DNA from: Solea solea
Lineage: Eukaryota > Chordata > Actinopteri > Pleuronectiformes > Soleidae
Length of the DNA stretch: 64,000 nt
Direction of reading: 5' to 3'
NCBI RefSeq assembly: GCF_958295425.1
Contig: NC_081154.1
Coordinates: 1,178,001-1,242,000 of the forward strand
Position numbers and translations under genes: made by a program. Shown here one piece after another: positions 12,101 through 21,236 of this stretch. Numbering within the stretch: the stretch's first letter is position 1; every line of letters starts with the position of its first letter. Below the pieces are notes generated by a model that was given only the letters and a program-made list of their open reading frames with translations, ran no database searches and had not been told where the DNA came from.

Positions 12101-13466
12101 CGCGACCCTCTTGTGAAGGATAAAGTGGTAGAATATGGATGACGTTGTCTCACTGCAGTGGGAATTAGTTCCACTAAACGTTCTTTGTTCAAAGTCACCA
12201 AAGGACTCTTGCCTTTTATAGGCAAGTGTTAAAGAACCACAGATTAATATTGAGGTTTAACTACATGATTAGATTAGAGGAAAGGGAACAAGGATGAAGA
12301 TAAAAGAAAGAGAATGAGAATGAAGGAAAACTGCTTAGAGGAACTCTGATCTTGCTTTGAGAGCTTTGAACTAGGAACTGCGATGAAGAACTGGGAAATG
12401 ATTAGAAAACACAAGAAGAACAACTTTGGACTGCGATTGGAAACTTTGAATTGTGGAGGGCAACGTTACACCTTTAAGTGTACAACCTCGAAGAAGTACA
12501 GCTAAACGAAGCTAAGCTAACTCCAAAACAAAAAAACTCCATTATCTTACCTTGTTTGGACATTTCAACAATAGCCTTGTTTCCACCAAACAGAAGAGTT
12601 TGGTGTATTTTAATTGTCAAAGATTGTGAGTGGTAACAGAGTAATAACTGTGCTTACTCTCAGTATAGCTGTGTCTTGAATCTGGCGTGACAGGAAGTGA
12701 TAGGCTGTACTTGACGACTAAGTGAATTGTGGTGGTTTTGTTTTTCTTCCTACCAACCTCTGAAATCCTCTGGTGAAGCTGCAGTTGGTCAGCTGGCTCA
12801 GGTCTAGCGCCTGGTGCACTCAGATGTTTGCTTCCTGCCTGAGTGAGGGGAGGGAGGCTGACCCTTGGCATTTTAACAGTAGACGTAAAGGTCAACTCAG
12901 CCACACGTGATTGATGTCTGTCTGGAGTGGACGACCTGCTGCCGTCTTTCGATGTGGCTGTCTTCAGACCTCCAGGTGGATTCTGAGGCTGGTGACTCCT
13001 GTGGAACACCACTTCTTCTCTCACAACCAGATCGCTATCCAGAGAGGCAACCAGGCTAGTGATGGAGTCAAAGCCCAGCAAAGACAGGGTCAGGTTGTTG
13101 TGGTAAGTCTGACTGTAAGATGTCGTTAGTCTTTTAATGGGGATACCAGCTGGATGCTGCTTCACCATCGACACTACATTTGCCAGGGCATCCTCAGGTT
13201 TCTTGTTCTCCACACATTTAAACTCAGCCCGCTTCATTTTGTAAAAGTGGGATTTGTGAAACACCACTTTCTTTTCCACAATCAGATCCCTTTTCAGAGA
13301 AGCTACGAGTTCAGCCATAGAGGTGAAACCCAGATCAGATAAAGTCAGATTCTGATGGTATGTCTGGTTGTAGAAAACAGCCAACTTGCTAAGTGGAATC
13401 CCATCTGGGTGATCCTTCACCAAGGCCACTACATTTTTCAGCTCCTCCATCTTGGATAGGGCTGTT
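107..13466 (-). CDS. NO VEIN (NOV)-like large protein with N-terminal LOTUS pair (partial)
   Basis: Seventeen coding exons chain with GT/AG sites and matching phase at every junction: 13466-12758 (ATG at 13450-13448), 10915-10717, 10635-10295, 9809-9684, 9583-9386, 8981-8841, 8747-8487, 7664-7484, 7322-7156, 4436-4293, 4135-3957, 3381-3209, 2469-2245, 2156-2023, 1211-1017, 921-795, 388-107. They encode about 1,255 residues and continue past the left edge. Residues 1-67 and 88-152 are LOTUS (OST-HTH) domains. Several motifs match my recollection of plant NOV: FEELHLGPL (about residue 479), PLLEDLSEWSQWELIF (about 904), LGIVVGITEWEKDF (about 1089). Acidic runs lie near 1170-1210. In plant NOV a sacsin-type HATPase and DUF3883 follow, so I expect them beyond position 1. 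LOTUS domains bind RNA or stimulate Vasa helicase in known families; the role of this protein is unknown. An acceptor just before the ATG implies an upstream non-coding exon. Confidence 0.8.
590..775 (+). mobile_element. L2-type LINE 3' tail fragment
   Basis: The stretch contains the common fish L2-like tail: TTCTGCCTTACTCTGTGAAG, then GTGCCTTGAGAT, then a GGTGCTATACAAATAAA block. It lies in the last visible intron of the NOV-like gene. No coding part of the LINE remains. Confidence 0.6.
2781..3050. mobile_element. Foldback/MITE family F, copy 1
   Basis: The two ends are inverted copies of one sequence. The left arm (2781-2838) includes CTCCCACACCAAATCCCATA. The right arm (3006-3040) includes GATTTTCTCAATGGGCTTTG. 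Related copies lie at 8362-8435, 31960-32095, 46950-47064 and 50451-50632. No coding capacity is seen. Confidence 0.65.
3209..3381 (-). CDS. Exon 12 of the NOV-like gene: the most diagnostic NOV-type motif
   Basis: This exon encodes the motif PLLEDLSEWSQWELIF followed by KPLHGSLKDFIE. As I remember it, Arabidopsis NOV has a matching block around SDLGSWSHWDLLFSP. It is the strongest single link to the family. Splice sites are TTAACAG before the exon and GTAAGA after it. The plus strand of the exon also carries a CTCF-like core at 3293-3306. Confidence 0.7.
3293..3306 (+). promoter_or_regulatory. CTCF-like core motif in an exon
   Basis: CCAGCAGGGGGCAG matches the vertebrate CTCF core. It lies within exon 12 of the NOV-like gene. 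Occupancy is not shown by sequence alone. Confidence 0.35.
3600..3730. repeat. hAT-like repeat fragment
   Basis: The words CAGGGTTCTGCAACCTTT and GGAGCCACAAA are typical of short non-autonomous hAT remnants in fish. A comparable fragment (GGGGTGGCCAAC, GAGCCACAT) lies at 11668-11706. Boundaries are uncertain. Confidence 0.35.
4719..4822 (-). repeat. Fragment of interspersed repeat family G (3' end)
   Basis: On the minus strand it reads CCTGTC-like then GTGTAGCCCGCCTATCGCCC, followed by GATAAAGCGGTAGATG. Other fragments of this family are at 12095-12140, 19503-19607, 27425-27765 (the most complete), 48155-48410 and 49055-49290. I recognise it as a widespread fish repeat but cannot assign its class. 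Confidence 0.6.
5290..6420 (+). mobile_element. Internally deleted LINE (jockey/CR1/L2-like), copy 1
   Basis: The first part encodes an AP endonuclease N-terminus in broken frames (FIHFNSRSLYTNFDHIKEYL, VSETWINEDKGADFCLVGYK, GGGGVALFIDNN). After the EN block ending near 5760, the reading frame shifts and jumps to the linker before the reverse transcriptase (ETDVNGAYDSFLQIF, YNRHCPVKKRHTNQNQEAKP). It runs on to the start of the RT region and stops near 6369; the RT catalytic part is absent. The EN C-terminal half is therefore deleted out of frame. It sits in the 4437-7155 intron of the NOV-like gene, opposite in orientation to the gene. Confidence 0.85.
6421..7155. other. Intronic stretch without recognised features
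   Basis: This AT-rich part of the NOV-like intron follows the LINE remnant. I see no exon-like frame or recognised repeat in it. Confidence 0.5.
7750..8435. repeat. Intronic low-complexity stretch and foldback family F fragment
   Basis: From 7770 to 8010 the words GCTAACATTAGCTAATGTTA and TTAGCTTTAAGCTAGGCT recur, giving a degenerate local duplication. At 8362-8435 the right arm of foldback family F is present (GATTTTCTCTATGGAGTTTG). No coding signal is seen. Confidence 0.45.
9085..9128 (+). repeat. LINE/SINE-type 3' tail fragment
   Basis: GTAAGTCTCTTTGGATAAAA followed by TGTCTGCCAAATGACATGTA. The same tail ends the tRNA-derived SINE at 60601-60752 and recurs at 55866-55925. Confidence 0.55.
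10020..10275 (+). repeat. Interspersed repeat family H, copy 1
   Basis: The words GGCTGTCTCCACTGC, CTCCTACTGTCTGTTGG and GGGGGAGCTACGTAGAGAAA recur, inverted, at 31240-31440. Part of it also recurs at 30389-30430. It abuts the exon ending at 10295. Its class is not assigned. Confidence 0.5.
10916..12757. other. First coding-region intron of the NOV-like gene
   Basis: No exon-like frame is seen here. The stretch contains an hAT-like scrap near 11668-11706, a CA-rich patch near 11755 and the 3' end of repeat family G at 12095-12140. The remainder is unassigned. Confidence 0.5.
12758..13466 (-). CDS. First coding exon of the NOV-like gene: two LOTUS domains
   Basis: The start at 13450 sits in a good context (A at -3, G at +4), 16 nt after an acceptor at 13468-13467. 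The donor is placed at 12757 because only this choice leaves phase 0 for the next exon. The two LOTUS units are clear internal repeats. Both share a helix ending in V(K)xHPxGIP, then xYxQTYHxNLTLSxLGF, then LVASLxxDLxV and VVFH(K/R). Residues 153-231 are Ser/Pro-rich and look disordered. No NYN nuclease, RRM or Tudor domain appears in this or later exons, so this is not MARF1, TDRD5 or TDRD7. Confidence 0.85.
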
Positions 13467-14020
13467 CTGCAAGGAAAATACCAACAAAAGTGGTGATGAA
13501 GACATTTTATTTCCATTTTACATCAAATTATGTTTGGTGTGGATGATTCTTAGCAGCACAGAAGCAAGCCAAGGACAATAAACCAAGCTACATATATAAA
13601 TACAGCAAAGTCTTATAAAAGTTAAAACAGATGTAATAAAAATATAATTAATTGTTGTCTGGTATTGGTCTTTGCTTTTCTCCATGTAGATTTGGTAACT
13701 TCCGTGTCTTATTTTGACACTTCCTGTTTTGTTTCGATACATACCCCTTGCTTCTTGATTTTAACCTCTCGTCTTGCTTCCTGTTACTGCTTTACTACCC
13801 AATTTTACTTCACCGGTATAAATACTCTCCCTCTTATCTTTGTTCTCTGACTGATACTTTACTTGTGGGCTCTTTGCTTTCTAATTATTTCTGCTTCATA
13901 TTCCTGTGTTTTCTATGGGAGCCCATTTCCGCCACGCCAAAAAAAAGACATCCATACCTACGTCAAAATGTTTCAATCAAAAGTATGAGAGAGCAAGTCA
14001 TAAACATGAGCTACTAAATC
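13467..14020. other. 5' flank of the NOV-like gene
   Basis: An upstream non-coding exon is expected here or further right, because an acceptor precedes the coding exon; I cannot place it. The 13700-13880 stretch (ACTTCCTGTTTTGTTTCGAT, GGTATAAATACTC) resembles LTR or other retroelement debris. Confidence 0.4.
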
Positions 14021-14655
14021 TTAAAGGCGACATAGACCGGAAGCTCCAATTAACGCTGCGTTTGTGTGTGTGTATCTGCGTCATTACCTCGTTTATGAAA
14101 CCCTAAAGTTTCAGAACAAACAGTTCAGCCACTGCTGAGAAAATAGTGTTGTATTGTTTTCCTGGGCTCTGCGAAGCGGATCTGCACTTCCCTATGCTGA
14201 TGATGTCATCAGAAATCCTCACCACTCCTCTCACCACCGTAGCGCCTCCCGGTGTGGGCACTAGTCCGGGCACATCCGGTTGCGTACATTCAACCGCAGA
14301 AGAAGAAGAACTACTCTTGTTGTAGCTGCTGAGATGCAGAGCATCCACCGTGCCAGAGGGGGAGCTGTGTATCTGAGAGCTGGCCTATCTATTACGTCAC
14401 TTCCACGTACCTGGCCAATCACAGGACAGTGGGAAAGCTCTCGTTGGCTGGCCAATCACAACACAGTCCACGTTCTGGGGGTGTGGTTTTGGTCTGAAAC
14501 AGCGCGGCTGACGAGAGCGTCAGTGAAGAGATATTTTGATCGGCTCGTTTGCAGCGATTAGGAGTTTTTTTTACCGTGAAAACAAGTTAATATATGTAAG
14601 TAGACCTCCATAACTAACATATATGTGTGATACAAGCATTCTATGTCGCCTTTAA
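14021..14655. mobile_element. MITE with perfect 12-bp inverted repeats, copy 1
   Basis: The ends are AGGCGACATAGA at 14025-14036 and its exact reverse complement at 14640-14651. Both are flanked by TTAA (14021-14024 and 14652-14655). The interior has no transposase frame. It carries two GGCCAATCAC blocks (about 14412 and 14448), a TTACGTCA (about 14391) and a GATGATGTCATCAG. A TTAA target site would fit a piggyBac- or Kolobok-type mobiliser. A TA target with one extra terminal A would fit Tc1/mariner. A truncated second copy lies at 29843-30229. Confidence 0.8.
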
Positions 14656-14689
14656 TTATGAGACAGCATCTCATTATATAATTATAATT

Positions 14690-15060
14690 ATAAAACGTTA
14701 AGTCATAATTTTGACATACTAATGCAATAATGAGATACAGCCTTATTATTATGACTCACTAAGTCATATTACTGACATACAAAGTAAAAAATATTAACTC
14801 ATAATTGTAACATACTTCATAATAATACGGAGATTTTAAGTCATACCAAATCATAATATGGAAATACTAAGTATTGATATAGAGATATTAAGTCATAATA
14901 GGTATATACTAAATCTTAATATAGAGATACTTAATCATAGAGAGATATAAAGTCATAATAGGGAGATACCAAGTCTAAATATAGAGATACTAAATCTGAA
15001 TATAGAGATACTAAGTCATAATAAGGAGATACTAACTCAGATGCTAAATCATCCTACAAT
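14690..15060. repeat. Degenerate AT-rich minisatellite
   Basis: A unit of about 20-22 bp, roughly TAAGTCATAATAGGGAGATA with variants such as ATATAGAGATACTAA, recurs imperfectly across the whole stretch. It begins right after the MITE. No coding function. Confidence 0.65.
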
Positions 15061-15976
15061 TCTGGAGACAATTTATCATAATTATGAGACTAATGCGTAA
15101 ATGGGCTTCCATAGTTTCCTGCACATGTGTTACCTCATTTAACATGAAATGTTCTTGGTTTAAAATAAATACACAGATATATATTCAATAAAAATACACT
15201 TAATGTTGGAGAGGGAAGGAAAAAATAACAATACATATTGTTTTATGTTTTTGTAATGGTGCTGCGAAAGAACGTAAGGGATAAAAATATACTACTGTTA
15301 GTGACAAAACAGGACAGATTTTTGAGTTTGTTGTTTACAACAAGCACCAAAAAAAAAAAACCTGTCCCAGATGGTTTAAAATTCAGTTCACAGACCATAG
15401 TCACGTGAAAACAGCACGACTGAGTCATCAGTGCCACAACAGGGAGGAAATTGATTGTGTAAGAAGCATTCATTTCACAAGCCAGACCATAATTATCCAT
15501 GACAAAAATAACACTTTAACGTAAAGCTAAATAAATGAACCAAACAAAAGTTGTTTAATTTTTAAAGGTCCACCAGGAGGACCTCCACGTACCACAGAGG
15601 AGGCGACACCCCCCACTTTGAGAATCACTGTTCCAGTGAGTGTGGACATTAGAACATATTCAGCAGTCAATTACTGTTTGTTTGTCACAAAGACAAACAG
15701 TCTCTTTGTTCATACTATAATCCAGTAAAAAATGGAGCATAACTATCCGAGAGCACAACACTGACACAACATCATAATATCAAGTATTTTTAGTCACTTC
15801 ATTAAATAGCTGCTTTTTCTTTGTTTGTTCGTCTGCGTAGAATATTCCCAAAACAACCCCCAAACTAAACCACAGCCGTATGAGGAACAAAGCAGATTAT
15901 CTTACCTCTCCTTTCAAATAGGAAGTTCTGTTGTTGGTCTATCTCTGAGGTTCAACTTCCACGTGAATCAGCTTAT
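15061..15976. other. Intergenic stretch, nothing assigned
   Basis: AT-rich sequence without an exon-like frame. A short hAT-like phrase (TTTGAGAATCACTG) is present near 15618. Confidence 0.45.
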
Positions 15977-16039
15977 AAACACACACACACACACACACAC
16001 ACACCTCCTCCTCCTCCTCCTCCTCCTCCTCCTCCTCCT
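15977..16039. repeat. Compound microsatellite (AC)n-(CTC)n
   Basis: About 14 AC units at 15977-16004 run directly into about 11 CTC units. A CACAC-based tract follows at 16186-16208. Confidence 0.95.
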
Positions 16040-16389
16040 GTTTCACGCAAAACCAAACCTCAGAGAAATGAAAGTGAAACTAACCGGAGAGCTCCTGCCT
16101 CTGTCTGTCTAATGTCTGTTGGCCAGTGATATAAGTGAAACAGAGCAGAGCTCTCGGATTCCTGGAAATTGTTCCTTCTGTCTCACACCACACCACACCA
16201 CACCACACAGGGCGAGCCACAAAAACAGGAAATTATAGAATTACAAAAGCAGCTGTGTTGCAGCAGCCTTTCCATGTCTTTCACCACTGAGAGAGCAAAG
16301 AACTCGACATCAGAGAACAAGGAAATGTACAATGATACTGTCCAAAGTAACTCATTCACAATGTTAATCATGTCATCATGTGCTTAAAA

Positions 16390-17340
16390 CAACATTTTTA
16401 GATTATTCCAAAAATTACAATTCCAAAGGTTACAACAAAAAGCAATAGTAATTGTTTGTTTTTCTTTTCATAAAATTATGTGATGTTACAAAATGCTTTA
16501 ATGTTTCAATAAACGTTATTGTATAAAACTTACATTACAAAAAACAAAGAATTATGTTCAATGATCCATTCTTTTTACAAAATGCTGTAATGTTACAAAA
16601 TGTGTTACTATCGCTACAAAAAAGGTACAAAATGTTTTCTTAGAAAGACACATTTATATTTTACAAAATGTTAGAATGTTAAAAATATTACTAACTTGAC
16701 AAAAAATGTTTCCAAAAATAAAAATGTTAAATGACCATGCAATGTTAGAAAATAAGATTAAAAAAAATTACATTTCCTTTTTTTTTTTTTACAAAATGTT
16801 CTGATGTTAGAAAAACTGTTTGTTGTAGTACAAAAAATATGCAAAGATACAAAGATAACAATCATTGAAGCAGAAAGGAAAACGAAACTAATCATGAGGC
16901 TGATTCAGCTGGACTGGTTTAAGTTTCACATTCCTTCTCCACCTCTGCTCTCTCATATCAGCTGCTGTGAGAATCCTGGAGACCATGAGACGTGATAATA
17001 ACAATGTGTCACAAGTGAAAACAGATCTGTTGCTATGGAAACTAATGAGCAAAGGTGTGTTCATGTTTACTTCTATCTATCTATATTGCAAATAATATTG
17101 AACATACAACAGCATAAGTATTAGTTATGCAGCTCTTTAAAAGGTCTTTATTTGTAAAAGTGAAGAAAAAACTATGTAAACACAAATATAATCATAACTG
17201 CAGGCAAATTTTTCAAACTTTTGTCACGAGTAGTGAGACAACTATCACTAAAGAGGAATTATATCCAGACTTTTTTCCTCCAACAAATAAAAAAATTGGT
17301 TTGTCAAATTTTACAAAATGTTGTGTTACAAAAAAATAGA
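16390..17340. repeat. Degenerate minisatellite with TTACAAAATGTT units
   Basis: Words such as TTACAAAATGCT, TACAAAATGTT, AATGTTAGAA and AATGTTACAA recur irregularly, densest at 16470-16830 and again near 17310-17330. The stretch lies just downstream of the minus-strand sulfotransferase. I see no gene in it. Confidence 0.55.
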
Positions 17341-17543
17341 TTCCATATTTATTATTATATTAAATCATGTATATTTATTTTTGTATATATATATATATAG
17401 TGTAGAAATGTTAGAAAAGCATGTCACATATGTTATTTCATGGTTATGTTAAGTAAAAATTTCATAAAATGTGGTGCATCAGACAAACCAATAATACAGG
17501 TTGTACATTACATTACAATACAAGTCTCTTAATTTCAGAAAGG

Positions 17544-17549
17544 TTTATT
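17544..17549 (-). terminator. Polyadenylation signal of the minus-strand sulfotransferase
   Basis: AATAAA on the minus strand, about 90 nt after the stop codon. The same signal is conserved in the duplicated 3' ends at 22217-22222 and near 21866. Confidence 0.75.
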
Positions 17550-17637
17550 TTGTATAACTGGACAAAATGAGAAAGATTACAGTACATAAAACAAAAGACA
17601 GATTTTGTCTGTGAAAATAGAAATATAAAGTTCTTTT

Positions 17638-20600
17638 TTAGTCCCATACAAATGTAAATTTGACATCTTTCATTTTGTCTTTGTAAACTGTGTCAAAGTA
17701 TTCTGCCTCTGCTGCTGTCAGCTGGTTTTTCCAGTCTCCAGCGATTCCTGAAACACAACCAGAAGAAAAGATAAATATTGATTTAAATTAACATTACAGG
17801 TTTTTCTTTATTGCTGTGTTGAATCACTGTGTTGGTACCTTTTCTGAGGAATTCCGACTTTGTCTGGTCCATAAACTCCTGAGGAACGTCCGAGTAGTTT
17901 GACATTTTGTTGAGTTTCATGTTCGGGAACAAACAGCGCTCTGCTATCTTCTCGATCACCTCAGGATCCAGATGTTTCTCCAAGAACTGAGCGATTCTGG
18001 TCACAGAGTCATTCAGGTCCTGCACCAAAGAAAAACACAACTCTGGTCGTATAGTAGTTTTCAAGTTAAAATTTTTCTATTGTTATGAGATTTTTTTTTT
18101 TTTTTTTTGACACTTAATTGTACCATTTTCATCTCTTCATAGGAGATGTACATTATGTGGCCTTTATCTTCAGCATTCAGCCAGTCCTTCACATGATCGA
18201 ACCATGAGTTAAAAGGAACTAGAAAGGAAAAGAAAACCACATTCAATTTAAAGATTCAGCCTTCCTGATCATGGGTTCAGAGGAATTTTTTGTTCAACCT
18301 GACCTGATACACGTGGTACACGATTTTCTACCATGTACGATAAACCTCATGTCACAGTCACCTGACTCCACCCCACTCTACCTGCCAAGACACAACTCCT
18401 CATCAAGCCAACACTACTGACCTGTGATCACAGCTGCTACTCATCTCATGCAGTCAGCCCTCCCTATATACTCCAGCTCCTCACTCACTCCTTTTCCAGA
18501 TTGTTCTTAGCCCTCATGCAAGACTCTCCAGCGTTTATTACTCGACTGACTTTCCATTGCCGACCCTGCCTATCCTTGACCTGCCTACCTCTGCCTAAAC
18601 CTGGATCTTACCTCAGCCTTCTGTCCCTGACCATGTTTCTGCCTCAGCGTTTCTGGTTTCTGTCCACCTGTTCCTTGGACTCTCTGGTGAGCTTCCCGTT
18701 TGGTTCAACTCTCTGCATCTATCTCCCAACTTGCCTGCTGTTTGCCATTTCCTCTGCTGTGGTCTAATAAAGACTGTTACCAACTGTCCTGTGCTGTATT
18801 GTGCTGCATTTGGGTCAGTACTACACCTGTTACAATTCAGGCACAATTATTTGCCCCTCCCATTAACCACGGTAATTCACCAAACCCCTTTGACGTGTAA
18901 AAATTTCACCACGATTTTTGCATTTGCAAAATTTTGCGAGGAGTCTGCAAGACCCTGAAAAATGTGGTTTGTGACCAAATTTGAAGTTGATCACATGGCC
19001 AAAATGTTCGTTAAGTCCAAAATGGCAATATTCCTTTTGGGTTTGGATCATGGGCCAAAGAGGCTTTTTTTAATTTGGTCTGACCTGATACACGTGTGCC
19101 AATTTTCCTTTATGTACATGATGCCAATTGTTCTGGTTGGTCCCCACCCACCCAAACATTAGCCACTCCCATTCACCAAACCATTTTCATGTAAAAAATT
19201 GAATCTGGCCAAATTTTGTGCCAAAGTTTTGGGGCTTGCTCAGGCCCTCAAAATGTCCTTCCGTTACAGTCGGGTACTTTACCTTTTCCATCCAGGAACT
19301 TGTGCAGGAACTCACTCTGTGACCCTGGTTTTACCATGTAGGAGGTGATCCCATAATAATGAAAGGCAGATGTAAACACATCTTTGGGGTTTCTCATGAC
19401 ATAGATGACCTGCAATGAACGACATGGCATCTGTTCATCAACGTTTCATTGAGCTTTGGCAACAGTACCTCTGCCTCTTTGATGTCTTCTCTGGGGACTA
19501 TCAATTCATCCATTCATTTTCGACCGCTGTATCCTCTACAGGGGGGTGCTGTGCCAATCTCAGCTGACATAGGGCGATAGGCGGGGTACACCCGGGACAG
19601 TTTATCCTCAAGGGACTACCATGACAACATTTAAAAAACAAAAATGTTGGTGAGAAAATAAACTGAGGCACTTTAGCAACCTCGGGAGTAATGATCGACA
19701 ACACCGTGCCCCAACTCCCCGATGACCTATGACTTTGCACAATGTCGTGTGAATGATGATTGGTCGGGTTCATACCTATAGTGGCGTCAGTGCCCCAAAC
19801 AAGACACGGCAAGAACCCGTATCACTGGGATTGATAATCGGACACAGTGACCATTGTGAAAGACAAAAATATCATCTCTAAAGTAGAAGAGTTGCAGGAG
19901 GCCTTCACATGTACCTTTGGCTTTATTTCAAAGAAGCTTGGAGGCATTATGTTGTATTTGAAGTGAGTCGTTAATACGCGTGGAGACGGCCTCTCCTCTA
20001 GATTCAGTTGGGAGGCTCGTTGCTCCTCCAACCAGGGAGCACGGTCCCAATTATGAAGAGACTCCACGGCAGCTGGGTCACCTCCACTCATGATCAGAGG
20101 GATGATCTCCTGCATCCAAGTTGTACCTAAAATTGAAAAAAAGGACTGTGAAAGAAATTCTTGAGTCATCAGTGTTGAGTAAATCATATCTTTACTGCAT
20201 GCATGGATTTTTGCATGGAGGAGAGACACTGTCACCAAGGACTGTCTAAAATGGTCTCTCCCCTTCCTCCAAAAAGCTTCACCACTTATACACAAACATC
20301 AAAGTTAAAACAGAACAAACACCATACCTAATGTTTATGACCCCAGTAAATGTTATCTGATGTTTTACCAGATGCCATCATGTGCAACCCTCACGTTGAC
20401 CTTTCCTGGTGACCTTTCCCTATCATATAATCACCCCAGCATTCATTCACAGCTTGACTGTTAATTGTTGTCTTAGAACATTACAGGAAACAAGAAAAAA
20501 ACCAGTTATTTCCCATAGGACACTTCTATGACTTTTTTCCAGTGCTCCTTGAACTCTCATTGTATTTTAACTGCCCTTAATCTGTTGATTGTCTTCTTCA

Positions 20601-20984
20601 TTGTTCATAGAATGTTGATCACTGTTTTCAATCCTGGAAATGGCAATGCCCTCCAATGTTTTGTTCACAAACCAAATCATGCATTCCCTCATGATAAACA
20701 CAAATAATTGTGATAATGCTGCCTGAACTTGACTGAACTTTCTCCCCAAACCGTGCCCTACAGACCTGTTTGCAAAACAAACATGGACTCTTGACTCTCG
20801 CTGTTCAGCAATGATCTATTGAAAACCTGCGTTCCGTACACTCACCCGACTTGGGATATGTTGCAATAACAACATCGTCTGGTCGGAAAGTGAATCCCTC
20901 GAAGTATGCGAGGCTCTGAGGTGAATGCAGATGTGAAGGCAGATACATTCCTTTGTAGAGCGTATATAACTCGGCTTCAGTCAT
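17638..20984 (-). CDS. Cytosolic sulfotransferase, SULT2-like (intact, 287 aa)
   Basis: Six exons with consistent phase: 20984-20846, 20126-19915, 19409-19283, 18218-18124, 18019-17839, 17747-17638. Lengths are 139, 212, 127, 95, 181 and 110 nt, the SULT2-type layout with a fused second exon. It would transfer sulfate from PAPS to hydroxyl groups of steroids, bile alcohols or xenobiotics in the cytosol. Visible motifs: the PAPS 5'-phosphosulfate loop YPKSGTTW across the exon 1/2 junction, catalytic His in LTTHFKY, 3'-phosphate site VMRNPKDVFTS, and C-terminal RKGIAGDWKN. The dimerisation motif is degenerate (KNQLTAAEAE rather than KxxxTVxxxE). The C-terminus stops soon after at FTFVWD. The start MTEAELY is typical of fish SULT2 proteins. 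SULT2 membership is from motif and exon layout; the exact paralogue is not assigned. Confidence 0.88.
18350..18833 (+). mobile_element. LTR-like sequence in sulfotransferase intron 3
   Basis: The stretch begins TGTCACAGTCACC and ends CACCTGTTACA. It contains a TATATA-type box (CCCTATATACTCC) and an AATAAA followed by GACTG. These are the parts of a solo LTR. I could not find a matching target-site duplication, so the boundaries are tentative. Confidence 0.4.
19503..19607 (-). repeat. Fragment of interspersed repeat family G
   Basis: Same sequence as 4719-4822: TCATTTTCGACCGCTGTATC, then GGGCGATAGGCGGGGTACAC on the plus strand. It lies in intron 2 of the minus-strand sulfotransferase. Confidence 0.6.
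19685..19862 (+). repeat. Interspersed repeat family K, copy 1
   Basis: It shares AACAAGACACGGCAAGAACC, ATGATGATTGGT-like and TTGATAATC blocks with 59033-59190. Class unknown. It ends about 50 bp before sulfotransferase exon 2. Confidence 0.6.
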
Positions 20985-21236
20985 ATTGTCGTTCAGAGGA
21001 GACTGCAGCCGTGACTCAGTCTGCATTCCTCTCCAGCTGGTGCAGGGCAGTGAAATGCTGTAACAGAGCTCCACCTCCTTCAACATGATCACACAAGGAG
21101 AGCTGCTCCAATAATGAACCCTTAAACCATGTTTTTTTTTTCCAGGAGTAAACCTGTGTATGTGTGTCTAGTTAAAGTAGGGTTGGGTAGGAGATTTTAT
21201 TTATTTATTTTTATTTATTTATATATTTATTCCGGT
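20985..21236. other. 5' flank of the minus-strand sulfotransferase
   Basis: The first about 110 bp upstream of the start (GAGGAGACTGCAGC, CAGAGCTCCACCTCCTTCAA) are repeated upstream of the pseudogene start at 23745, so they probably belong to the 5' UTR or promoter. No TATA box is obvious. An AT-rich TTTATTTATT tract at 21196-21230 is the tail of the adjacent LINE. Confidence 0.5.

Noticed and set aside
12617..12757. Continuing the LOTUS exon to the stop near 12617
   Set aside because: A GTTGGT donor at 12757 gives phase 0, needed by the next exon; the tail is low-quality intron sequence.
12758..13466. Naming the LOTUS gene MARF1, TDRD5 or TDRD7
   Set aside because: No NYN, RRM or Tudor domain follows, and only two LOTUS units are present. 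The downstream exons resemble NOV.
14280..14561. Serine-rich and other frames in the MITE
   Set aside because: They recur in the truncated MITE copy and show no transposase motif.
18350..18833. Firm call of a solo LTR with target-site duplication
   Set aside because: The flanking bases do not match; kept only as LTR-like.
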